Source: an uncultured Bacilli bacterium
GTDB taxonomy: Bacteria; Bacillota_I; Bacilli_A; RF39; UBA660
Reading direction: 5' to 3'
DNA: 5,994 nucleotides
NCBI GenBank assembly: GCA_947628105.1
Contig: CANQYN010000057.1
Location: forward strand, 1 to 5,994
Each line of letters starts with the position of its first letter. Position 1 is the first letter of the stretch. The translations under genes were made by a program, and so were the position numbers. Shown piece after piece: positions 1 through 5,342 of this stretch. The notes under the pieces are model-generated. The model was not told where the DNA came from. It was given only the letters and a program-made list of their open reading frames with translations, and did no database searches.

Positions 1-164
1 CCTCCAATTAAATGAAGCAAAGTTGATTTTCCACTACCAGAAGCTCCTACTATCGCAACAAATTCTCCCTTTTCAATAGAAAAAGAGACATGATCCAAGG
101 CGGTTACTTTCGTTGTGCCTTTCCCGTATATTTTTGTTAAATTTTCAACTTTTAAAATTTCCAT
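1..164 (-). CDS. ABC transporter ATP-binding protein, MacB/BceA/LolD type (N-terminal part, cut by window edge)
   Basis: The minus strand from an ATG at 164-162 encodes 54 complete residues before the window ends. They begin MEILKVENLTKIYGKG and contain a textbook Walker A/P-loop, GASGSGKST, at residues 40-48, preceded by the ALDHVSFSIEKGEFVAIVG beta-strand region. The spacing from start to P-loop and the residues between the first strand and the P-loop (G-K-G-T-T-K-V-T-AL) are typical of the ATPases that pair with FtsX/MacB-type permeases (BceA, YknY, VraF and LolD relatives). These energise efflux, peptide-sensing or lipoprotein-release complexes at the cytoplasmic face. FtsE itself is less likely because it usually lacks this inserted loop. 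An SD-like AGAAGGG lies 8 nt before the start. Walker B, the signature motif and the partner permease lie outside the window, so the substrate is unknown. The family call is secure; the subfamily is inferred. Confidence 0.93.
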   Translation of the reverse strand, partial: MEILKVENLTKIYGKGTTKVTALDHVSFSIEKGEFVAIVGASGSGKSTLLHLIG

Positions 165-185
165 ACTCTCATCCCTTCTATATCT

Positions 186-191
186 ACTATA
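186..191 (-). promoter_or_regulatory. Possible -10 box for the ABC ATPase gene
   Basis: The minus strand reads TATAGT here, 5/6 to the sigma-A -10 consensus and about 22 nt before the ATG. At a 17-bp spacing the -35 position (209-214) reads ACGTAG, which is essentially non-consensus and lies inside the direct repeat at 202-218. That is what an activator-dependent promoter would look like. A weaker alternative is TTGATT (256-261) with TATTAG (233-238) at 17 bp; if that one is used, the direct repeat would lie downstream of the start site. Confidence 0.4.
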
Positions 192-201
192 AACAATCAA
201 A

Positions 202-218
202 GTTACAGCTACGTTACA
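202..218 (-). promoter_or_regulatory. Direct repeat TGTAAC-N5-TGTAAC, candidate response-regulator (WalR-like) box
   Basis: The minus strand carries two identical TGTAAC hexamers at 218-213 and 207-202, separated by exactly five bases (an 11-bp period, one helical turn). This fits the published WalR/YycF consensus TGT(A/T)A(A/T/C)-N5-TGT(A/T)A(A/T/C), and more generally the tandem half-site layout of OmpR-family response regulators. It sits 38-54 bp upstream of the ABC ATPase start codon and overlaps the poor -35 of the proposed promoter. That the site is functional, and which regulator binds it, are inferences. Confidence 0.5.
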
Positions 219-270
219 AAATTAATTTTTATCTAATATATTTTTTCAATAGACCAATCAATTTTCTTAT

Positions 271-301
271 AAAATAAAAAAAAGATATTGCTACATATCT
301 T
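271..301 (-). terminator. Rho-independent terminator of the metallo-hydrolase operon
   Basis: On the minus strand AAGATAT (301-295) pairs with ATATCTT (288-282) around a 6-nt loop, followed at once by a T-rich run through about 271. The 7-bp stem is AT-rich and modest on its own, but the T-tract and the position are right. The stem begins within the TAA stop codon (302-300) of the last gene of the operon. It separates this operon from the ABC ATPase gene. Confidence 0.6.
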
Positions 302-602
302 ATTTATTTTTCTTCTTTTTTTGATATTTTTCATATTCTTTCGAAAAAATAGATTCTGAAATTAAATTTAAAATAATTCCAACAAGAGCAAATAATCCCC
401 CAATAACATAGCAAGTAATTTGAAAGGTAATTTTAGTTTTTAAAGCAATTGCTATTAAAATGATAAAAAGACCTATCGTAGATGATAACATCCCTAATAA
501 AAATAACTGATACCATCTTGCTTTTTTCTGTTTTTCCTCTTTTCGAAATTCTTCTTTGGTCAATAGTTTTTTCTTTTTTGACTTTTTTGCTTTTTTCTCC
601 AT
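300..602 (-). CDS. Small lysine-rich membrane protein with two TM segments, function unknown
   Basis: A 100-residue protein that I do not recognise as a named family. Residues 1-29 are strongly basic (MEKKAKKSKKKKLLTKEEF and on), rich in K and E and probably a cytoplasmic helix. Two hydrophobic spans follow at about 31-54 and 59-84, joined by a very short KTKI link that forms a tight hairpin. The C-terminus is a basic tail (KEYEKYQKKKKNK). With both ends positively charged, both termini are predicted to be cytoplasmic. The ATG at 602-600 is preceded by AGAGGTG, a good ribosome binding site. The gene begins 15 bp after the stop of the 67-residue gene, so it is the third gene of the metallo-hydrolase operon, and its stop codon is built into the terminator. 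The runs of K reflect A-rich codons but are typical of small membrane proteins in AT-rich Firmicutes. The gene is probably real; its role is unknown. Confidence 0.8.
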   Translation of the reverse strand: MEKKAKKSKKKKLLTKEEFRKEEKQKKARWYQLFLLGMLSSTIGLFIILIAIALKTKITFQITCYVIGGLFALVGIILNLISESIFSKEYEKYQKKKKNK

Positions 603-617
603 ACAACACCTCTTTAC

Positions 618-821
618 CTATATTTTTTGAAAGACAATATGTTGTTCTCTCAATGAAAGCGTTGAAATTTTATATCCAAACTCTTTTATTTCATATCGAT
701 AAGAAAAAAAAGAATAATCGATATCAAATCCTAATATTTTTTTTAATTCTTCAAAGGTAAGAATATAACGTTCTTTTTGATTATCTTTCAAATATTTCCA
801 TAATACTGCATACTTACTCAT
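618..821 (-). CDS. Small soluble conserved-looking protein (67 aa), function unknown
   Basis: A 67-residue protein starting MSKYAVLWKYLKDNQKERY and followed by LTFEELKKILGFDID, a hydrophobic SFFSYRYEIKEFGY stretch and an ending in SLREQHIVFQKI. The pattern W-x-Y-L, then L-T-F-E-E-hydrophobic-x-x-I-L-G, then a short C-terminal beta-like strand, resembles from memory a group of short hypothetical proteins common in Firmicutes (possibly DUF7662-like). That match is recalled, not searched. There is no signal peptide or TM segment, so it should be cytoplasmic. The small helix-strand composition would suit a DNA- or protein-binding module. The ATG (821-819) lies 1 bp after the TGA stop of the metallo-hydrolase gene, and its AGGAG ribosome binding site is inside the end of that gene. 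Translation of the two is therefore probably coupled. Confidence 0.8.
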   Translation of the reverse strand: MSKYAVLWKYLKDNQKERYILTFEELKKILGFDIDYSFFSYRYEIKEFGYKISTLSLREQHIVFQKI

Positions 822-822
822 G

Positions 823-1473
823 TCAAACTCCTTTTCCTAGTTTTATATTTACTGTTATATGTGGATTTATTTTTTGAAGCAACAATTGAAATTGTCTTCC
901 ATCTTCTATCTTCCCTACGACACTTCCATAATGAATTGGGATAATCTCTTTTGCTTTTATTTTTTGTGAAAAAGCAACCGCTTCTGAGATATTCATAGTA
1001 TATGTCCCTCCGATTGGAAGAAAAGCGATATCACACTCTATATTACTATTTTCTTCTACTCCATCAGTATCCCCAGCGATATAATAACAAATATGATCCA
1101 TCTCGATTAAATATCCACACCAATTTTTATTCTTAGGATGAAAAGGTTTATCTTGATTATATGCTGGAACTGTAATAACAGAAATTCCTTTTACTGTTAT
1201 TTTCATATTAGGGATAACAAAAATGCAATTTTCTTCTGATAAAGATAGTTCTTTCATAAATTCTTCCTTCATTTCTTGAGGAAGGACAAAACAAGTATCT
1301 TCTTTCATCGCTTTACGAATATCCAAAGGGGAAAAATGATCATAATGATTATGAGTTAAAAAGATGATATCTGCATCTTTTTTTTCTTCTATTTCCCAAG
1401 GATCAAAATAAACTGTTTTTTCTCCTACTATCTTTATACTACTTTGTTTATTTACTATTATTTTTTCTTTCAT
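823..1473 (-). CDS. MBL-fold metallo-hydrolase (UlaG-like / beta-lactamase superfamily)
   Basis: A 216-residue single-domain cytoplasmic enzyme with the full metallo-beta-lactamase-fold metal site. The HxHxDH motif appears as THNHYDH (H41, H43, D45, H46), the next ligand is D135 in AGDTDG, and a C-terminal ligand is H181 in IPIHYGS. H112 in the PAYN...FHPK segment is conserved in relatives as I recall them and may also contribute. The order strand-D24P, THNHYDH, VPAYN, GYLI, AGDTD, LPIGGTYTM, IPIHYG is characteristic of the compact UlaG-like/Lactamase_B_2-3 group, hydrolases that often act on phosphodiester, phospho-sugar or lactone substrates. The length matches the family. The real substrate is unknown, and a beta-lactam-resistance role is not implied. 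The ATG (1473-1471) follows AGAGGT at a 5-nt spacing. It is the first gene of a three-gene operon; its TGA stop lies 1 bp before the next start. Confidence 0.93.
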   Translation of the reverse strand: MKEKIIVNKQSSIKIVGEKTVYFDPWEIEEKKDADIIFLTHNHYDHFSPLDIRKAMKEDTCFVLPQEMKEEFMKELSLSEENCIFVIPNMKITVKGISVITVPAYNQDKPFHPKNKNWCGYLIEMDHICYYIAGDTDGVEENSNIECDIAFLPIGGTYTMNISEAVAFSQKIKAKEIIPIHYGSVVGKIEDGRQFQLLLQKINPHITVNIKLGKGV

Positions 1474-1504
1474 AATTTACCTCTTTGTAAGATTCCTATT
1501 TTTA

Positions 1505-1533
1505 ATTATACTACAAGATAAACAAAACAAATA
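1505..1533 (-). promoter_or_regulatory. Promoter of the metallo-hydrolase operon
   Basis: The minus strand carries a perfect TATAAT at 1510-1505, about 31 nt before the metallo-hydrolase ATG. The matching -35 position at 17-bp spacing reads TATTTG, a poor match, and there is no TGn extension. The -10 call is good and the -35 weak. An A/T-rich stretch at about 1534-1560 upstream could act as an UP-like element. Confidence 0.6.
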
Positions 1534-1589
1534 GATAATTTTTAAAAAAAAAATAAAATTTTCTCTCCTTCTATTTCTTTTCAAACATG

Positions 1590-1617
1590 AAAAAAATAGT
1601 TCTTAGAACTACTTTTT
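1590..1617 (-). terminator. Rho-independent terminator of the MMPL transporter gene
   Basis: On the minus strand an arm at 1617-1606 (core TAGTTC) pairs with GAACTA and following T residues at 1602-1591 around a 3-nt TAA loop. This gives up to 12 base pairs including one G-T wobble, and the 3' arm runs into a seven-T tract (1596-1590). The TAG stop codon of the transporter (1611-1609) is the first three bases of the hairpin core. This is the only transcription stop between the transporter gene and the metallo-hydrolase operon, supporting two separate units. The complement also ends in T residues, so it may work weakly in the other direction. Confidence 0.85.
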
Positions 1618-4600
1618 CCGTTTTATAATCCATTTATCACAAGCTGATAAAACAGCTGGCAAAAGTAAAATAATTAGTATAGCAGAACATAAAGTCCCTT
1701 GTGATAACGTTTTACATATTTTCGCAGCTACTGCGGAAGCAAAATTTCCAACGATAAGAGTGACGATAACTAAAATCGAAGCACTTGTTAAAATCGTAGG
1801 AATCGAATTATGATAAGCATAAATAATTGATTTTTGAATGTCCCATTTTTTTCTCGCTTCCAAATAATAAGAAGTATATAAGATAGCATAATCAATGGTA
1901 GCACCCATTAAAATACTTTGTACAATTAAAATAGAAATAAAATAAACACTTCCTCCATTGAAAGATAAAATTCCCATGGTTACGTAAATAGCACATTGTA
2001 TCAATAATACTAAAATGAGAGGAATCAAAATAGAATGAAAGGTAAAAGCGACGACAAGAAAGATAAACAGCATCGTCAATATAGTAATAAAATTCAATTC
2101 ACTGGCAAAAGTCTGATTCATTTCATATGCCATAGATGAATCTCCCACTATATAAAATTCTTGACTATATTGTGATAAATCGTCTTGTACTTGATGGATA
2201 AACTGATATGTTTGTTCTGATTCCAAGTCAAAATCAGTATTTAAAATTATTCTGGAATAATGTTTCCCAACTAATTTTTTCTTTGTATCTTCTAAACTTT
2301 TTTTCGATTCAGTAATTTCTTGTTTCATATCGTCTTTGATAAAAGAAGTAAATAATTCATCTTGTAAAATATCATCATATAGATAATTAACAAATTTTTC
2401 AATCGTAAATGTCCACTTATTCTGATAATGATTCTGACTTTCATAAGATAAATATAATAAGTCAATCATTTCTTGTTTAAGCCCTTTAAAAAACGGTTTT
2501 AACAGTTGATAAGTCTTTTGGCTTGTATATTTTTTATTTTGTAAAGAATCTTTCATTATTGTTTCAATAGCATTTATTTTATCTTTCTTATCATCAGTAA
2601 ATAAAGACTTATATGGCTTTTGATTCATAATGTCTTGCTTTAAAAAAGTAACAAAATCAAGGGAAGACATTTGTAAGGAACTTTTTCTACTGTCATATAG
2701 AGAATAAAGAAGAGAAATTGAAGATTTATCAAGAGAAAATAACTGTGATAAAGAAGTAGAGGAATATTGTTTATTTTCTATCGTACTTTCCATTATAGTG
2801 TGTAAAAGTTTTAAATTTTGAATCGTTTCTTTATCTATGTTTTGTTTTAACAAATTATCATTTTGATGATGTAAAAGAAATTGTACAAATTCATACGGAG
2901 CAAGACGTATTTCTTTGGAAAAAGAAGAACTATAAATTGTTTTTGTTATTTCTTGAGAAAGAGAAAATGTTAAAGCCATTTCTTGATAAGAATATTTTTT
3001 ATTTTCTACTGTACTTTCCATAACAAAATATAATTGTTGTAACATATTAATCTTATCTTGATCAAACTGAGAAAGAATTTGATTTTCATTTAAAATCTTT
3101 TTAACAAATTCATATGGAGTTAAATCATCTTTTACTTGAAAGATATAATAGATTTGATTTATCTTTTCTTCTTCGATAGAAAATAAGGTGCTTAACTCTG
3201 ATACTGTCATCTTTTTTTCAATGATTTTATCATTACTAAAATTTTTTAAAATTTTTATTTGAGAAAGTGTATTTTCATCAAAATACTTTTGATATTCTAA
3301 ATTATCTGATACAAGCTTTTCAATTCCATTAATAAATTGCGAAATTGTCATCTTTTCTTTTACTTCTAAAGTACTTTGATAATAAGTATATAATTTTTTT
3401 ACCATTTCTAAATCAAGAGAAAATATAGAAGCCATTTCTTTTTCATCCATCGATTTTTGAATCAAATTTTTTTGTAAAAAAGGACTTATCTTATTTAATT
3501 TTTGAATCGCCTGCGAAGGAATATTTTTTCGATATTTTGTATCTTTTAACACAACGGTATTGATAAAATTGGCAAATTCAGATAATGTCATTCGTGTATT
3601 ATTATTTTTGGAATAATAATAAATCATAATATCTTCTACTTGTTTTTTATCTAACTTTAAAATAGTTGCGATCTCATTAGCTGTTTTCTTTTTTTGAATT
3701 TCTTTCGGATCTATAAAATTAGATAATTGTTTTAATTGTCTATTTATATCTAACGTTGATACTTGATTGAATGACGAAGATTTTTGAGTAACAAAATTCA
3801 CCATATCATGAAGAGATACTTTCTTATTATCTTTTTGATAAAAATGATAATAAAGCATTCTTAAAACAAAGGTATCAATATTAATCTCAGTATCAAAATC
3901 ATTTAATCTTTTAGGTAACTCATCATACTCTAACGATTGATTAATTGTATTTCCATAACATAATACCTCTTTTATATTTTTATTTTTTAAGTTTTGACAA
4001 TAGTTTGATATATTTTTTTCATCTTCGTTACGATAAATAATCGCTATTTGATTTTGAGGTTTAAATATACGATCCACCTCATCATTTCCTGCTTCCGTAT
4101 ATAAAATTCCTAAATTTCCTTTTAACAAATAACTGATAATAAAGCTCACAATAAATAGCACTAACGCTACAAATCGTAAATGATATGCCACTTTTCCTAC
4201 TTGCTTTAATTCAAAAATAGGACTTTTCTTTTTTGTTTTAAAAATGAATCTATCAAATAAAATAATCAAACCTGGTAAACAAGTAAAAATAGTAAGCAGA
4301 CTAAATAAAACCCCTTTGGCAAGAACAAATCCTAAATCTTTTCCAATCGTAAAGCTCATAAATACCAAAGCTAAAAGTCCCACAATAGTAGTAACAGAAC
4401 TACTAGCAATAGATTGAAAAGAATGATATAAGGCTTTTTTCATAGCGATTACTTTGTTTTCTTCTTTTTGTCTTTCTTGGCGATAACGATTCATTAACAT
4501 AATGGAATAATCCATCGATAAGGCCATTTGCAAAATGGCGCAAATTGAATTTGTTACATGAGATACACTAGGAAAAATTAAATTAGTTCCCTTATTTAAA

Positions 4601-5175
4601 ACGACAGCTAGTAAAATTGTTATGAGAAACAAAAAAGGTTCAATGTAAGATTCACACATAATAATTAAAATAATTAATGCACTTACAACCGCTAATACAA
4701 CAATAGGAAAAGGTAATACAACTTTATTATATTCTGATACCTCTCCCGAAGTATCTTCTAAAGATTTTCCAAAATGATTTTTTATTGTTTGATAAACTTC
4801 TGTTGCTTCTTTTGAATCAGCTTTTGAAGAAATTGTTAATATATAAAGAGTAAATGATTTTTTATTATAGTTTTCGCTATTATCATATTCTACTCTATTC
4901 ACATATTTTAACGACTTTAAATATTGATATGCTTCTTCTTTTTCTTCTTTTGTTACATCTTTTAACATTACTTTTAATGTACTAGTATCTTCTTGAAATT
5001 CTTGTTCCATAATATTCATTCCAATCTTCGTAGAAGAAGAATTAGGTAAATATTTTGTCATATCATGATTTATTTTTACATAATTTGATACCCCAAAAGA
5101 AACGATTGAAAGAAACAAAAAGAAAATTAATATAACATATCGTTTTGAAACAATAAAATCTGTTATTTTTTTCAT
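1609..5175 (-). CDS. MMPL/RND-family membrane transporter with expanded repeat-containing extracytoplasmic domain
   Basis: A single 1188-residue polytopic protein with two RND/MMPL halves. A first TM (about 12-33) is followed by extracytoplasmic domain 1 (about 34-151), then six TMs at about 153-174, 178-195, 206-230, 255-277, 281-310 and 332-352. Extracytoplasmic domain 2 (about 353-1027) is unusually long. Five more TMs follow at about 1028-1048, 1050-1071, 1076-1100, 1124-1143 and 1157-1179, and the tail is basic (KRKK). Each half keeps the Asp-Tyr pair that carries the proton relay in MmpL3-like pumps: D222-Y223 in SMDYSIML and D1095-Y1096 in TIDYAILY. This supports proton-driven export of a lipid, hydrophobic or peptide substrate, which cannot be named from sequence. 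Domain 2 holds about seven tandem repeats (separate entry). I chose the ATG at 5175-5173 because AAAAGGAG lies 8 nt before it; a TTG 27 bases upstream is in frame but has no ribosome binding site. The gene is divergent from a tetR gene that probably controls it. Confidence 0.93.
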   Translation of the reverse strand: MKKITDFIVSKRYVILIFFLFLSIVSFGVSNYVKINHDMTKYLPNSSSTKIGMNIMEQEFQEDTSTLKVMLKDVTKEEKEEAYQYLKSLKYVNRVEYDNSENYNKKSFTLYILTISSKADSKEATEVYQTIKNHFGKSLEDTSGEVSEYNKVVLPFPIVVLAVVSALIILIIMCESYIEPFLFLITILLAVVLNKGTNLIFPSVSHVTNSICAILQMALSMDYSIMLMNRYRQERQKEENKVIAMKKALYHSFQSIASSSVTTIVGLLALVFMSFTIGKDLGFVLAKGVLFSLLTIFTCLPGLIILFDRFIFKTKKKSPIFELKQVGKVAYHLRFVALVLFIVSFIISYLLKGNLGILYTEAGNDEVDRIFKPQNQIAIIYRNEDEKNISNYCQNLKNKNIKEVLCYGNTINQSLEYDELPKRLNDFDTEINIDTFVLRMLYYHFYQKDNKKVSLHDMVNFVTQKSSSFNQVSTLDINRQLKQLSNFIDPKEIQKKKTANEIATILKLDKKQVEDIMIYYYSKNNNTRMTLSEFANFINTVVLKDTKYRKNIPSQAIQKLNKISPFLQKNLIQKSMDEKEMASIFSLDLEMVKKLYTYYQSTLEVKEKMTISQFINGIEKLVSDNLEYQKYFDENTLSQIKILKNFSNDKIIEKKMTVSELSTLFSIEEEKINQIYYIFQVKDDLTPYEFVKKILNENQILSQFDQDKINMLQQLYFVMESTVENKKYSYQEMALTFSLSQEITKTIYSSSFSKEIRLAPYEFVQFLLHHQNDNLLKQNIDKETIQNLKLLHTIMESTIENKQYSSTSLSQLFSLDKSSISLLYSLYDSRKSSLQMSSLDFVTFLKQDIMNQKPYKSLFTDDKKDKINAIETIMKDSLQNKKYTSQKTYQLLKPFFKGLKQEMIDLLYLSYESQNHYQNKWTFTIEKFVNYLYDDILQDELFTSFIKDDMKQEITESKKSLEDTKKKLVGKHYSRIILNTDFDLESEQTYQFIHQVQDDLSQYSQEFYIVGDSSMAYEMNQTFASELNFITILTMLFIFLVVAFTFHSILIPLILVLLIQCAIYVTMGILSFNGGSVYFISILIVQSILMGATIDYAILYTSYYLEARKKWDIQKSIIYAYHNSIPTILTSASILVIVTLIVGNFASAVAAKICKTLSQGTLCSAILIILLLPAVLSACDKWIIKRKK
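2293..3897 (-). repeat. Tandem 72-80-residue repeats within the MMPL transporter's second extracytoplasmic domain
   Basis: Protein residues about 427-961 contain one partial and six fuller copies of a helical unit, starting near residues 427 (partial), 491, 570, 650, 722, 798 and 877. The spacings between fuller copies are 79, 80, 72, 76 and 79. Each copy follows the same order: a K-K/K-x followed by T or S; E-hydrophobic-A/S-x-x-F-S-L-D (ATILKLD, ASIFSLD, STLFSIE, ALTFSLS, SQLFSLD); an I/L-Y helix (KLYTYY, QIYYIF, LLYSLY, LLYLSY); an M-T-x-x-E-F-V-x-F-hydrophobic helix (MTLSEFANFI, LTPYEFVKKI, LAPYEFVQFL, FTIEKFVNYL); and a polar tail ending in a K-L-x-x-hydrophobic helix. Two adjacent copies share 24 nt with 2 differences (2770-2793 against 2998-3021, 228 bp apart). 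The first and last copies are the most divergent. Confidence 0.85.
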
Positions 5176-5180
5176 GTTAT

Positions 5181-5192
5181 CATCTCCTTTTA
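5181..5192 (-). promoter_or_regulatory. Ribosome binding site that fixes the MMPL transporter start
   Basis: The minus strand reads TTAAAAGGAGAT here; the AGGAG core ends 8 nt before the ATG at 5175-5173. This makes ATG, not the in-frame TTG at 5202-5200, the start. The protein then begins MKKITDFIVSKRYVILIFF, with a short basic leader directly before the first TM, as is normal for the family. Confidence 0.85.
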
Positions 5193-5207
5193 AAGCAAAC
5201 AAAAAGT

Positions 5208-5236
5208 ATTATAATCTTTTTTTTACACTACGTAAA
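5208..5236 (-). promoter_or_regulatory. Promoter of the MMPL transporter gene
   Basis: The minus strand has a perfect TATAAT at 5213-5208 and TTTACG (4/6 to TTGACA) at 5236-5231, separated by exactly 17 bp. The start site should fall near 5201, leaving a short leader with the AGGAG site. The spacer contains an eight-base A tract (T8 at 5217-5224 on plus) next to an imperfect dyad TTTAC-N5-GTAAA at 5222-5236, which covers the -35 and could be a protein-binding site. Confidence 0.7.
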
Positions 5237-5254
5237 TAACAAAAATCATCAATG

Positions 5255-5270
5255 TGTTAAAATTTTATCA
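5255..5270. promoter_or_regulatory. Dyad 1 in the divergent region, candidate TetR operator
   Basis: TGTTAAAATTTTATCA is a 16-bp palindrome with one mismatched pair (7 of 8 pairs match). It lies between the transporter promoter (upstream of its -35) and the tetR promoter. Its left arm, TGTTAAAAT, recurs as the exact reverse complement ATTTTAACA in dyad 2. AT-rich DNA gives palindromes easily, so the shared half-site is the stronger argument. Confidence 0.4.
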
Positions 5271-5291
5271 TTTTCTTTCTCATTGTATAAT

Positions 5292-5310
5292 ATTTTAACA
5301 TTGTCAAAAT
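5292..5310. promoter_or_regulatory. Dyad 2 in the divergent region, candidate TetR operator overlapping the tetR promoter
   Basis: ATTTTAACATTGTCAAAAT is a 19-bp palindrome around a central T, with 8 of 9 pairs matching. The size and odd-centred form suit a TetR-family dimer. It covers the -35 area and most of the spacer of the proposed tetR promoter, so binding would be expected to shut off tetR itself. No footprint evidence can be had from sequence. Confidence 0.5.
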
Positions 5311-5321
5311 TATGATATAAT
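5293..5321 (+). promoter_or_regulatory. Promoter of the tetR-family gene (extended -10)
   Basis: A perfect TATAAT at 5316-5321 is preceded by TGA, forming an extended -10 (TGnTATAAT). The -35 at 17 bp (TTTTAA, 5293-5298) is weak, which an extended -10 can compensate. A second TATAAT at 5286-5291 has no good -35 and is a less likely start. The predicted transcript would begin near 5328, just before the AGGAG site at 5331-5335. Confidence 0.65.
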
Positions 5322-5342
5322 AAATTTGTTAGGAGAATTCAT

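Noticed and set aside
482..760. A 92-codon open frame on the plus strand
   Set aside because: It lies antisense across two well-supported minus-strand genes, has no convincing ribosome binding site and encodes a low-complexity F/L/I-rich peptide that is the complement of K-rich coding sequence.
823..825. Possible TGA = tryptophan recoding, as in some Mollicutes
   Set aside because: TGA is used here as a stop directly before a new gene with its own ribosome binding site in another frame, and tryptophans in the window are encoded by TGG.
823..1473. Beta-lactam-resistance enzyme
   Set aside because: The fold is shared, but there is no signal peptide and the motifs (AGDTD, IPIHYG, GGTYTM) are those of cytoplasmic UlaG-like hydrolases.
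5176..5202. A nine-residue N-terminal extension of the transporter from an in-frame TTG
   Set aside because: There is no ribosome binding site before the TTG, it lies at the predicted transcript start, and a strong AGGAG sits at the right distance from the internal ATG at 5175.
5279..5307. A minus-strand promoter from TTGACA (complement of 5302-5307) toward the transporter
   Set aside because: No -10-like hexamer occurs at 16-18 bp, and a much better promoter exists at 5208-5236.
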